The translations under genes were made by a program, and so were the position numbers. From NCBI GenBank assembly GCA_024345305.1, contig BRON01000017.1, forward strand, positions 682,001 through 746,000: 64,000 nucleotides of DNA. Reading direction: 5' to 3'. Positions 10,393-22,151 of this stretch are shown here, one piece after another. The DNA comes from Mrakia gelida (lineage: Eukaryota > Basidiomycota > Tremellomycetes > Cystofilobasidiales > Mrakiaceae). Within the stretch, counting starts at the first letter, position 1. Each line of letters opens with the position of its first letter. Under the pieces are notes generated by a model, which was not told the DNA's origin, searched no databases, and was given only the letters and a program-made list of their open reading frames with translations.

Positions 10393-13300
10393 ATGGCCTC
10401 TCACGCTCAAGTAGCAGCTGCGATCAACGCTATCACGAAGAAGGATGCCATCGTACGTCCTCCCTAAACTCGTCTCGGTGGAGGGAAGAGAGAGGAGGAG
10501 AGAGAGTGAGCTCGAACCTCGTCGATGCGATTCGCAGAGCTCACTCGTTTTTCTTCGCTTTGGTTCTGGGTTTGGCCAGCCCACGATAGATTTCACTCAG
10601 CATGAACTGGATAACGGGGATGTTGTGAGTACTCTCTCGCTGCTTCGTTGTTTGCCTTGAGGGAGATGAGCAGGGAGGGAGGGCGGGGGAGGAGGAGCGA
10701 GGGTGGAAGCTGACCCTCCCTTCTTTTGCTTTTCGTTTGTTCTTTTACAAAGGTTGATACCACTCAGAGGTGAGTCTTTTATACTACTATAGGCTCTGAG
10801 GAGGAAGGAGAAGCGTCTGGGCTTCAAGATGGTACGACTTTCGTAGTCGAGGAGGGAGGAGAGGTCGAAGCGTGTCATCGTCTCCCTCCTCCTCCTTCCT
10901 CTGCTCGTTTCATAGGGCCGAGAAGGTCGTGCGACTCCTTGGAGGGGCTCTTCTATAGCCCTTCGAGGGAAGAGTATGCTGGCTGAGGGTGAGAAGCTGG
11001 CAGGAGGGGAGGATAGAACGCTCTCTCCTTCGAAGCTGTCCGAGCTCACTCTTCTCGCTCACCGAGGAGCCGGCGGACGACCTCTCGAGAGCCAGCGAAC
11101 GTCCTTCTAGATCACTTTCCAAGCTTCCTACATCCTCCAGCACCCTCTCCCCACCTTCTATATATTCTCCGACCCACCCTCTTCTCATCCCCGAATCTTT
11201 TTCGAGCTCCATTCGCTGACCTATCGCACCTCTCCCCTTCTCTCCCCACTCCTCCTCCTCCTCCCTTTCAAGATTCGTCAAAGATGTTCGTCGCCTCCTC
11301 TTCCTCTCATCTCCCTCTCCCGCCCTCTCCCAACCCTAACCTCTTCTTTCGTTCCTTCGTTCACAGGTCCAAGCCCCAGCGATGGCCGTCCCCACCGACG
11401 AGCAGTTCTACGACCCTACCGACTCGACTCGCCCGAACATCGCGTTCCTCAAGAATCATCTGTATCGAGAAGGGAGGTTGACAGAGGAGCAGGCGTTGTT
11501 TATTCTGCAGAGGTGAGTTGGGTCGGCGCTGGGAAGGGTAGAGGGAAGAGGGGAAGAGAGATGCTGATGGGAGTTGGGACGACGCGTTTTGGTTTGGGCT
11601 CGAAGGGGAGCGGAGGTGCTGAGAAAGGAACCGAATCTGTTGGAGGTTGAGTCGCCTGTGACTGGTGAGCTTCATCTATCTACTGAACTGTGACGAGGTG
11701 CTTAGAGACAGAGAGCTGACTCGATTGGTTTGGGCGAGAGCAGTGTGCGGAGATATCCACGGTCAATACGTTCGTCCCTCCTGCCTCGCTTCCTTCCTTC
11801 CTTGAGGTCTCGAGCTCACCCTCACCTTCGTTTCTTTGGCTACAGTTTGACCTGATGAAGCTCTTTGAGATCGGAGGCAACCCTGCCGATACGCGATACC
11901 TCTGTTCGTTCGACCCTCCTCCTCGCCCTCGTTCGTCTTTCGCGTCTGACCTTTTCGCCTTCCCTCCTCGTTTCGAACAGTCCTTGGAGACTACGTCGGT
12001 TCGTCCCGCCTTTACCTCTCTACCTTGTTAGGAATACCGAAACTGATGTCCCACCGTTCCGCTCCACAGATCGAGGCTACTTCTCCATCGAGGTTCGTTG
12101 TCTCATCTCTCCCTTCGACTCGAAGCACCTCGACCAAGCTCACCTTTCCTTCACTTCACTTCCTCCCTCTACAGTGTGTTCTGTACCTCTGGTCCCTCAA
12201 AATCCACTACCCCGATACCATCTTCCTTCTTCGAGGAAACCACGAGTGCCGTCATCTCACGGACTACTTCACGTTCAAGCTCGAGTGTTCGTCCGATCCT
12301 TCCTCCCTATCTTCCCTTCAAACCTTCCCTCCCTTCCCTCCTTTCGTCCACTTGCTTCCCCGCCCGATCGCTGTCTCCGCTGACCTCTCGAATCCTCTCC
12401 CCGTGAAACAGGCAAGCACAAGTACAGCGAAGCCGTCTACGAGGCCTGCATGGAGGCGTTCTGCTGTCTTCCTCTCGCGGCGGTGATGAACAAGCAGTTC
12501 CTTTGTGTGCATGGAGGTCTTTCTCCAGAGATGGTGACGTTGGAGGATATTCGAGGGGTGAGTACTTGCTTCGAATGAAGGAGACAGAGCTGAAGTTGAC
12601 TCGACGCGTCCTTTCCTTCCTTCGCCGCTCAGATCGATCGTTTCCGAGAGTTCGTCCTTCCTCGCTGCTCGTCCTCTCCTTGTTCTCCTCGCACCGGCTC
12701 ACACTTCTCCTTTCTTTCGACCCTCACAGGCCTCCCACCTCCGGAATCTTCTGCGACATGCTCTGGTCCGATCCTCTGGAGGACTTCGACTCCGAGAAGT
12801 CCACGCGAGCTTCGGACACCGGATTCACTCACAACGCCGTTCGAGGGTGCTCTTACTTCTACTCGTACGTCTCCCGCCGCCTTTGGCTTCTGTACTAGTG
12901 GAGAGGCGACTTGTGCTGATCGCTTGGTGGGTCGTGTCGACAGGTACAAGGCCGTCTGTGACTTCCTGGATCGGAACAACCTCCTTAGTGTGATTCGAGC
13001 TCATGAGGCTCAGGATCAGGTTAGTCTCGCTTTTCCCTCTTTCCCCGTCAACCTCTCGAGCTGCTTGTCCTGACTCTCTCGTCGTTCCGTTCGTTCTCGC
13101 TCCCAGGGTGTGAGTTTCGATCTTCTCGACCTTCCCCTCCCGTTTCGAGCTTCGCCTGACTTCCGGCTTCCCTTTCCTTCTTGTTGCAGTACCGGATGTA
13201 CAAGAAGACTCGTTTCGGATTCCCAGCTGTTCTCACTATCTTCAGTGCACCCAACTACGTGAGTCAGATCTCGATTTCCTCGTCCTATCGTCGCTCGAAC

Positions 13301-14785
13301 TGAACTGACTGCCTCCCTTCGACGCGTTTCTTCTTTCAATCAGCGTGAGTTGATATACCCTTCAAGAACCCCACTTCTCGAGAGCTGAGCTGACTCTTGT
13401 TCAATTCTGCTCTTCAGTCGACGTCTACGGAAACAAGGCGTGAGTCCATCGTCACCCTTCGAAACGAAGACGCCGCGTCGAAACTGACGAACCCATCGCT
13501 TCCTTCTCCAGTGCCGTCCTCAAGCACGAAGCCAACGTCCTCAACATCCGACAGTTCAACTCCACCCCTCATCCCTACTGGCTCCCCAACTTCATGGATG
13601 TCTTTACTTGGAGTCTTCCGTTCGTCGGAGAGAAGAGTTCGTTTCGCCTCCCCTCTCGTTTCTTCCTCTCCCTCTCTCGTCCTCGTCTTATCCGAACTGA
13701 CTTCGACCTCGTTACTCTCCAGTCACCGACATGCTCATCTCGATCCTCAACACCTGCACTCGCGAAGAGCTCGAGGAGGAGGACTCGGACGATGACGCTG
13801 CTCTCGCTTCCCTCGCCGACACCCCCATCGAGGCTGTCACGCCCGTGGACGACCTCGCTGAGAAGAGGAGGCAGGTCAAGAACAAGATCCTAGCGATCGG
13901 AAGGATGTCGAGAGTGTTTTCTTTGATGAGGTACGTTCCGTTTCCCTTCTCTCTTGGTTCGAAGCGTCGAGGACGTACAGAACTGACGCGACTTTGGCTT
14001 TGGATCACAGGGAGGACGCCGAGAAGTCTTCGGAACTCAAGACTCTGGCTCTGGTGACAGACGAGAACGACGGTCATCTTCGAGATGGAGCGGTCGATGT
14101 GAAGGAGTCGATTCACGGCTTCGGAGACGCGTACGTCCCGTCTTTGTCTTCCCTCTTCCGGTCTCTCGACGAGCAACTCAAACTGACCCTTCCCTCTTCT
14201 CTCTCCTACAGTCGAAAGAGTGATATCGAGAACGAGCGACTTCCTCCTGATCTCATCGACGTGAGTTCTCTCTTCTTGGCCTCCTCCTTGTCTCTTCGAA
14301 ACTGACCCACTGCCCTCTCTTCCCTCAACAGGCCGACGACCTCTCCCCCGCCAGCCCAGCAAGCGACTCTGCTCCTGCCTCGCCAGCGTCCTCTCCTGGT
14401 GTATCGTCCCCTCCTGGAATGTCCTGGACTCGTGAGTCTCTCTCTCTCGCTCTCCCTCCGTCACGCTCGACTCGACCCTCGAACTCACTCGTCTCTTCTG
14501 CATCCGTCCCTCCTCGCAGCCGGACACGGTCGACGAGCCTCCCTCGGAACCACCGCCACCTCGCCATCCACCCGACGAAGATCCCTCGAGATGACCATGC
14601 AGAAAATCACCGAAGCTCTCGATGGATCCTCGGACGATTCAGCCCAGCTCGAGGAGATCGCGGAGAAGCTCAGCTCGCCTTCGAGGAGCAAGGTTCGTCG
14701 AGCCGCTTCTTAGTCCCCCCCTTCTGTACTCGCCACTGAATCGCTCTCCTCTCGACTCATCCAGCCTCTCAACGGACTCGCCTAA
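10393..14785 (+). CDS. CNA1: Calcineurin A, catalytic subunit of protein phosphatase 2B
   Basis: This is the Ca2+/calmodulin-dependent Ser/Thr phosphatase that activates stress transcription factors. Exons: 10393-10452, 10580-10624, 10753-10769, 10916-10925 (tentative), 11367-11512, 11606-11664, 11744-11769, 11846-11903, 11981-11998, 12070-12092, 12175-12286, 12412-12557, 12633-12649, 12730-12864, 12944-13019, 13107-13109, 13190-13258, 13344, 13418-13439, 13512-13636, 13723-13930, 14011-14130, 14212-14260, 14332-14431, 14520-14692, 14765-14785; 612 residues, the usual fungal size. Metal-site motifs are intact: GDIHGQY, GDYVDRG, RGNHE, and the later histidines in VHGGLSPE and [14 protein letters not shown]. 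The B-subunit-binding helix, calmodulin-binding segment ([20 protein letters not shown]) and the C-terminal [11 protein letters not shown] tail follow. Exons of 3 nt (GGT, the conserved Gly) and 1 nt (C, completing the Leu of SAPNYLDVY) are needed to keep the conserved protein. Many donors are GTTCGT. If the last intron is retained the protein ends at a TAG at about 14712. Confidence 0.95.
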
Positions 14786-15531
14786 AACCTCAACCCAACC
14801 CATCTCGCAAAACACATCTCCTTCCCAGCTACTCGAACTTCACGACCGACCCAACCCGCCCTCGAAACGAATCGATCTTGCCCCCCCGTTTGATATCTTT
14901 GCTTTTTTTGTTACCTACGCACACGCACACATCTCCGCCCCTTTTACATACCTTTTTGTTTTCGTCTTGGTCTCGCACTTTGCTTTTTCTCGTTCTCGTT
15001 CCCGGCCCTTCGTCGATCTTGCTTTCGTCACGTACCTAGTCTTCCTTCTTCTTGCTTTGACTCCTTCGCTTCCTCCTGCTTTTTGACTGTCTTGGTTAAC
15101 GATCTTCTTAGTCTCTTTGATGACCTTCTCTTCTCGATTCGAGAGCCAGGGAAGGGGAAGGACGACGCGTCGAGCCAGAGCTTCTCGGTTTGAGTCTTCC
15201 TTTCACGATCGAGGATGGTTGGGACGCAATCGCGAGGGGTGTGGGGGGGTCGTTCTTGTATATCAGTCGGTACGGAGGGTATGTTATAGACTACGGGAGA
15301 TTGAGAGAGAGGGGGGGGGAGTACGAAGTGAAGACGAAAACGAGACGCGTCAAAATGGAACGAGAGAGAGGGAGAGAGAGAAAGAGAAGAGAGAGGCGAG
15401 CGAGCGGTCGTGAGTTGAGCGTGTATAGAGAAGAGTTGTAGATGAAAATGTGGGAGCCATGCTAGCAAGAGAGCAGGGGCAAGATATATAAAGAGGGAAC
15501 GGGACGGGGAAAGAAACGACGCGACGATCGA
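14786..15531. other. Convergent 3' spacer
   Basis: This lies between the stop codons of calcineurin A and the minus-strand pseudokinase. It begins T/C-rich, consistent with a 3' UTR, and then becomes GA-rich (GAGAGAGGGAG near 15360). ACGCGT occurs at about 15167 and 15344. I see no gene. Confidence 0.5.
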
Positions 15532-18500
15532 TCAAGGAAGAAACAGGACGGGTAGCGGATCTCGGGGATCGATAGTCTTCCACAGCTCGTCGCGCTCAGA
15601 GGATGAACCTGTAGAAGGGAGAATCGATGGGATCAGACGAGGTTTCCATGGGATCGAGGAGAGACAGACGCACCCAGTTCGATTGAACTTGTGAGTCTCG
15701 CTTCGACTGCTTCATCCACCTCGGGCATCGATTCGAGGAAAGTCAGGATCTCGTCGATATTCGGTCGTTTTGAGAGATCCCTTTGGAGGCAGCGACGTAT
15801 CAGAGGATGGATAGAGGGGTACAGGGAGGTGGACCTGAAAGAAATCGTCGGCCCGTCCGCTGAAGAAACGAGAAGGTTTGAGAGCAAGATCAGCAGGATC
15901 ATTTCTTGAGGCGGTGGCAGAAGGACTTACTGATCAGCTTTGGAATCATCTTGGAGTCCCAACCTCGATCGGTTCCGCAACACGAGCAAGCAGGATAGTA
16001 TCCGGACAGGACGCGGATTTCCTTCTGCTCATGGAGGAGAAACCTGTAGGTGATCATCCCGAAGGAGAAGACGTTACCCTGAGAGGTAGAATCGCCGACG
16101 AATCCATACTGAATGGCAGCAGCCATCGTTTCAGGGCTGATAAAGAAGCAAGAAGCGAGAGGAAAGAGATCAGTATTGTTTCGTCGAATCGATCAGATCA
16201 GGTTCAAAACTTACCTCATCCACTCCTCAGCTCTCGCCGACTTCGTGGATCGGAAGAAGGGTGTTGGGATCAGCCATAAAGGCCCGAAAGGACTCATCAT
16301 GGACGTGAACTGGTGCGAGAGAGGATCAGAATCGTCAGCTCGACGCGCGTCGAAGCGAGACGGGGTTTCTAGGACTCACCGAAACCTGACGAGGAACGAC
16401 TCCGTTTTGGTGAAGATACTGCAGACCTCGGGCTAGACCGCGGATCGTTGCTAAGTCCCAGACGCCAGCACCGTAGAAGACGGGCGACTCGTAGATCACG
16501 GCTTGCCGAAAGGGAGGGAAGGAAAACGAGCCGACGAAAGCTGGCAGAAAAAGGGAAAAGAGAGGGTCAACGCCTGTTTGTGGTAGAAGAGAGGTCTCGC
16601 TGATACAAACGAGCGACGTTGGGATGGTTGAAGGACTGCATGACGTCCACCAAGGCGGAGAAGAGCTGGAGACGCGAAGTAGGACGAAGAGTCAGAGCGA
16701 AGCAAAGCTGAGGACGGGAAGGTGCATACGCACAGATTTGTCCAATGTGGTCTTGAGGCTGTATACGGAGACGTTGTATGAGACGGTGGGAGTGCTCGAT
16801 CTATGTTCCAGACCTCCGTAGAAGAGGTCAAAATGCTCAGCCTCTTCGTACCTGAAACGAAAGAAGGAGATCGAGTCAGCTGCGTCCCAGCGTTCGAAGA
16901 CTAGGCGGACTCACTGCGAGAAGGAGTTTAGAGATAGACCGTCGAGATCCGAGAGATCCAAGGGGTTCTGCTCGTTCAGAGAAGGGAAACTTGGTGAGAT
17001 CAGCAAGACCCACTCGGCGTCGCGTCGCGTTGCTCACCCATTTCGTATGTGGTTTGATCGCAGTTTCGGGGATGTGGCAGGCGTCAATCTGTAGAAGGAA
17101 GAAAGACGGAAGGTAAATCATCCTTGAGCGCGATGACAAGAACAGACTAGTCAAGACGAGGTCGACGCGAACCCAAGATTGAAGTTGCACGGCGAAAAGA
17201 GAGTTCGAGGCGACGGAGATATCTGTGAACGAAGAAGAGCTCCATCAGTTCACTGCGGATTTCCGAAGCTTCGATTTCCAAAGATCGATGCTCACAAGGG
17301 ACCTCCGAGGCGCGAAGAGCCAAAGGAGCGACGAGCTTTCTCGCCATAGCGAGGGCGAAGATGATGTACCCATTCGCAGGCCGCATGTTGTCGTAGGGAA
17401 GCTCCTTGAAAGGTGTTATGCTCTTTGCTCCTGACCAGCGATTGAGGACGATTCGACCTAGGGAATCGAGGGAAGTGTCAGTTTGGTCGGACGCGTCTGC
17501 CGTTCGTCGCGCCGAATCGATCCGTTGAGAGTGAAAATCAACCACAACGCTCACCTTCACGATTGACGGTGAAGATAGACAGCTGTAGATACGAGAATGC
17601 AGAGAACGCAACATCGTCAGATCGAGGTCAAGAAGTAGTTCGAACGAGCGCGACGAGACTCACGTCCGACAGATCCCATTTGGAGATGCCATGGCCTGCG
17701 AGGTACTGAAGGGCTCTCCGGATATCATGCTCCTGTGTAGGAAGCACGAGAGCTGATCAGACATTTGTCGAGCTCGAGGGGAACGGGGCACACAACGGAC
17801 CATTTTCCAAAGAAAGGTGAACGAGTTCGGGGACGACTCGAGGTGAGCGAGTAGGGGAACACTGAATGGCTCGATGATGTATTTGAACATCGCGGACGGA
17901 GAGCTCGCTCCGTAGAGAGCTGTCAAGCGAGTCATCAGAACTTGGGACGATGTGAAGGTCGAGCGAGAGGAGAAGACTCACGCGTGACGGAAGGGTGTTG
18001 TATCAGCTTTCGCACCTCGACTTCGCCGTTGAAACGCTGAAAAGGACGAGAAAAATGTGATTAGCGAGAGGGTATGACTGAATGTACACGCTATGCTCAC
18101 AACTGCAGCGTCTCGACCCATGATCCGTTTCGCAAGAACAGGTTCATTTCCGACAGACGTCCATCGAGCGGTACATGTTTCAGTCTCGTCCGTGGTCCTG
18201 GCACAGGTGACGACGTCAGCGAAAGAGCATCATAGGGAGGCGGGGACTACTCACGATATGTTCTCGTCCAAAGCGACGTCCATCCCTCCCAAGATCCACT
18301 GCAAGGATGAGGGAGGCGGTCAGCGTCGAGTCGCGTCGTTTTCGCGCTCGGTCCAGAGCAAATCACGCGCGAGACTCACATCGTCAACCTTCTCTAGCTC
18401 ACTCGAGTCCTCCGATCTCCTGTAACAAGCTCTGAGTCCTCTAAGAAGGAACTCCTCTCGACGAGGATCCGGCGAAGCTGATGAGCGCGTCTCGACGAGA

Positions 18501-19673
18501 GCAGCCTGAATCGAGGACGCGTCCGAAGCTGTGAAAAGGATCGGATTGGGGTCAGTTGAACATTCATCGTCGAAGATGCGAAGATAAGGCAGGAAGAGTC
18601 TGCTCACGCTTCACATCCTCCAAGATCGAGTCCAAAGTCGACTTCGCTTTGGGTTTCATCACGTCGTCGATCGTCGCCGTCGTCAAAACTGAGTCCGTCT
18701 GCTGGAGGAGAAGGGAAACTGCTCCATCTCGAGGCTGATCCGAGGTAGACAGTTTTCGTCGAACGAAGCTCTGGAAGCCGCTGGTGTTGATGCTGGCCTG
18801 AACGAGGAAGTCGAGCTGGAATCCGATCGAGATCTTGAACGTCAAGTCTTGAAGCTGACCAGCGTCTTTCGAGGCGTTGACGACTGAGGTGGCGGAACAA
18901 GGACAAGCTCGATCAGATTCTCGGTCTTCGGGACGAGAGGGAGAGAGAGAAGCGAAAAGAGCTGGCACGCACGAAGAGAAAAGAAGCGTCGCTCCTGAAT
19001 CGTCTGAACCGTCGAGAGGACCTCCTCCAGCCGTCTGCAGGGAAAGAGAGGCCGGCACAAAATGTCAGCTTCTGAGGACAGATTTGTACACGAACAAAGA
19101 AGTGCTCACCTCCGGAACCTCTCCGCGTTCTTGTACAGCAGCTCTTTCTCCAACCCCTCGACCTCAGCCGTCGCGACGAGATCCATCAGGTCCGCCGTTG
19201 TCTCTGCAGCCTCGATGGCGAGTTGGTACGACGAAGCTTTGTTGACTGCTGCGTTCTAGATAAATCACGCTGGTCAGTCCTCTGCTCAAACTAAAGACGA
19301 AGAAGAGAGAGCGACGAACCGTCGCGAACTCCAGAAGACCCTCGACGATCTGACCCGCTCCGAGAGCCGCTACCAAGCCTACTGGACCTCCAAGAGCAGT
19401 GGCAGAGACTCCAGCAGCACCAAAGGCTGCACGAAGAGCTAGTGTCGCAGCGGTCAGGACCTTGACAGCCTTCTCCGCTGATCGTTGAAGCCTGTCCTTC
19501 TCCGTTCTGGCGTCTTCGAGTTCGAGGGGCGGATTTGGGGAGGAAGGAGCTCGTGCGGCGATGGGTTGAGGAGACGAGCTGACGCTTTTAGGTGGGGTGG
19601 GTTGGCGCCTGGAGAAAACGATGCCTCGATATGAGGAGGGACGCGAAGGGGCGGTGGTGGGAGGAGGAGCCAT
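15532..19673 (-). CDS. Tandem pseudokinase with N-terminal helical domain
   Basis: The 22 exons give 870 residues: 19320-19673, 19110-19255, 18973-19034, 18608-18883, 18380-18528, 18255-18298, 18101-18197, 17982-18036, 17801-17919, 17664-17732, 17555-17582, 17296-17457, 17173-17222, 17038-17088, 16915-16967, 16734-16851, 16611-16665, 16380-16540, 16215-16309, 15931-16136, 15674-15859, 15532-15608. The N-terminus is disordered, then helical with a small-residue hydrophobic stretch (GVSATALGGPVGLVAALGAG). Kinase-like domain 1 keeps a VLAKRI lysine and an Asp in the catalytic loop (HGISKWDLSDVS), but IVLNRWSG stands where DFG belongs. Domain 2 has YLHQNGVVPRQVS in place of HRD..N and lacks DFG, yet keeps a clear APE segment (EEWMSPETM) and helix F (GNVFSFGMITY, Asp to Asn). 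It ends with the usual C-lobe RRCLQRDLSKRPNIDEIL. Both domains should be catalytically dead, so a scaffolding or regulatory role is inferred. The N-terminal region recalls four-helix bundles of MLKL-type proteins, which is only a suggestion. Confidence 0.75.
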
Positions 19674-21509
19674 CCTGGAGGGTGAGCGGATGGTGGTTGG
19701 TGAGGAGGAGGAAGAAGGCCAGAAGGAAGGAACGCTTGGATGTCGTTATGTAATTGACAAGTTTGAAAGAGCTATTCCGGTGGGTTTGAGGGAAGTAGTC
19801 CGCTCTCGAGTCGTCGCGTCGAAGCTCGTTCTCTTTGGGCGACCTCCGACCAAGATTCTAGCGAGGAGGCGAAGCCGAAGATCTGAAGGCTGGATGACAA
19901 CGAAAAATAGAAGAAGTTGATTCAAGAGACGGGAGCCGTCAACGGTATCATCCTGTCTCGGTATGAGTTGGGACAGGGGAGGGAAAGTTGACCTCTTGAA
20001 ACGCGGAGGGCGGAGCAGGTCGAGGTGGTGCTGAGGGAGGACGGCTGACGTTGATCTTGAAAGAAGGACGTCGAATTATCGAAGGCGGCGTGTTCGGTAA
20101 ATGCCTGGGAGGTGAAGAGAGGTGGTGAAGAATCTGGGGGCAGAGATGGCGAGTGAAGGAAGGGAGGGAGCGAGCGAGGTCGGCGCTCGAGCGTGAGCTT
20201 CGAGCAGCTGTTTTCCGACGAAGCGAAAGAGCTAGATCAGTAACAAAGACATAGATGATAAGAGGACGGCCCCTTGAGGAGCCTCAAGCTCAGAAGTGGG
20301 AGGCTTGGGGTGCGAGAGGAGCGGAGAAAGGGAAGGGAAGGGGAGGGAGGGAGGGAAGGAAACGTGAGCTCACCAGAAAGACCTCCAGCTTGAGCCTCGT
20401 CGTCACGTCTTGTTCATTCCGAGGATATCAGCTGCAAGAGTCGAGTCTCCGGTGGGAGAGAAGCGTCCTTTTCAGGTTGAAAGAGGTTGAGCGTCGTCGT
20501 GGTGAGAGGAGAGACGTCAAGCTCGTCAAGTTTCGGCGACGACCTCGACTTTAGAAGCGAGCTCGCTATGTAGTCCCTCTCTCCCTCACCTTCGCCGCTC
20601 CTCTTTCTTCCTTTTTCTCGAGCAGATACTCTTGGAGCTAGCTCTCGAGGGAGATCATTAAGCTGGAGGAACTTCTTGCTCGATATCCTCCGCCTGCCCA
20701 CTCTCGCTGGGCGAAAGTCCAAGGACGGCGTCGAGCTCGCTTCTCTCCCCTCCCTCCCTTCCCTCAGCTTTCATCCTCTTTCCTGTGGACACGGCACCTC
20801 GGAGATGGATCAGATCACACATCAAGAGTATAAATATACTCTCCCAGTCTCTGACGTCTTCTGAAACAGCGAGAAGGAACGGCTGCCTGCGTTGCTTTCG
20901 ATGGAGAAAGGTGAGCTCCAGCCATGAGTCCCTTCACTTCCCTCCTCTCCCTCCCTCCCCATTATATACCCTCGTCTTAATCGGATACTCTTTCTGACCA
21001 GCCCATCCCGATTCGAACCCTTCAGGATCGCCTCTGCTCGAAGATCTCGCTGATCAAGCTCATCGTTCGGTCGATATCGACATCAACGAAGGAGGGAGGA
21101 AGGCAGAGATTGTGAGCTCGACGAAGGGTCGCAGAAGCTAAACGAGAGCTCCTTATGTGGGTCTTCTTTATATCTCGGGAGCTTGTGAGTCGTCAGATGG
21201 TGTGCGGGAGTGCTCGAGACTCACGTTGATCCGGAGGAAATGGTATAGAAGGACGGGAGAGGCCCTTCTCTCCCCTCCTCCCTCCCTCCCTCTGGCGGCC
21301 ATGGACGAGTCGACGAACGAGCGAAAAAGCTGACGGTGGATCTGAGAGCTCCTTCTTGACTGTCTGAGGGACTAGGACGCAGTCTAATAAGTCAGATGCT
21401 CTTCCTCGTTCAACCCTTTCTTCGAACAGCTACCACGGCTTCGTTCGCTCCCCTCGCTCGACTCCCGTTCGTCCTCCTCCCTCCCCTCTTCACCACGTCC
21501 TCTTCTTCC
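19674..21509. other. Gene-poor stretch upstream of the pseudokinase
   Basis: I find no well-supported gene. There are isolated splice-like signals on both strands (GTGAGCTC near 20361, 20911 and 21113) and short protein-like runs, for example a minus-strand frame ending TRLLQLISSE near 20414. One weak two-exon candidate at 20901-21141 is listed separately. An AT-rich box AGTATAAATATACTC sits near 20828. The stretch could hold a promoter, a non-coding RNA or a decayed gene. Confidence 0.35.
20901..21141 (+). CDS. Weak candidate for a 49-residue ORF in two exons
   Basis: Exon 20901-20910 (ATGGAGAAAG) joins to 21002-21141 across an intron with a GTGAGC donor, a CTGAC-like branch point and a CAG acceptor. 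The product starts MEKAHPDSNPSGSPLLEDLA and ends at a TAA. The only support is the intron signals and an open phase; no family is recognised. It could equally be an internal part of a longer or broken gene. Confidence 0.2.
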
Positions 21510-21880
21510 GCTTGCTCTCGTCCTCCACTTCCAACGCTAACTCCACTGTATGTCTTCTCTTCTCTCCAGAGCAATTCAACAAAGACCCAATTCCTCCTCT
21601 TCTCTTCGCCCCAGTTCTGATCCCAAATTTCAACTCCTCACTTTCTCGTCCTCGACGCGTCGTGATCTTCCCCCAACTGATCGCTTTCCCTCCTTTCTGT
21701 ATGAGTATAGGGAGCAGAACTCGCCTCGCGGAGATCCCTCACTCGCCTGCTGCGCGTTGACCTCTCCAGTCGGAAAACTCGCCACGCGAAAAACTCAGAG
21801 CTGCTCGAAATCGAATAAGAAATCGACCCTCCCGCTTTCGTTCTGACCTCCAACCACATCTTGCCTCCCTTCCTTTGTAA
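21510..21880 (+). repeat. Dispersed repeat A, copy 2
   Basis: About 370 nt match the block at 45010-45360 in order: a CCAG/AGCAATTC segment, CCAGTTCTGATCCCAA, CCTCGACGCGTCG, GCTGCGCGTTGACCTCTCCA, GTCGGAAAACTCGCC, GCTCGAAATCGAATAAGAAA and CCACATCTT. The first part can be read as an exon with PVLIP; the second part cannot. There is no obvious terminal inverted repeat or flanking duplication. It may be a non-autonomous element or a duplicated promoter and 3'-exon unit. Confidence 0.6.
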
Positions 21881-22101
21881 GTCACCTCCTTTCTCTCCCT
21901 CCTTTCTTCCCTTCGACCCTTCACTATACTAACACACACCCTTTCCTCAATTTTATTCACCAGTCCGTCTTCCGCTTTCCTCTTCCCATGGTTCGTTTCT
22001 CTCGTTCTCGTCGCCTCCTCGTCTCGTCTCGTCTCGTCGTCTCCCTCTTTGCGTTTTCCAGTTCCCCTCGAGGCTGGACTGGCATAGCGAAGCTAGATGT
22101 G

Positions 22102-22151
22102 ACCGATGTGCTTTCCCCTCCTCTACCCGGATGGGTTCGATTCGGGCGCTG
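22102..22151 (+). repeat. Hairpin element, copy 1
   Basis: The element begins ACCGATGTGCTTTC and ends GGTTCGATTCGGGCG. Between them is a weak hairpin, ACCC-GGAT-GGGT. The 3' part resembles a pol III B box (GGTTCGANTC). It is the least regular of the three copies. Confidence 0.45.

Noticed and set aside
20414..20722. A minus-strand coding frame in the gene-poor stretch
   Set aside because: It begins without an ATG and I find no splice partners or family signal.
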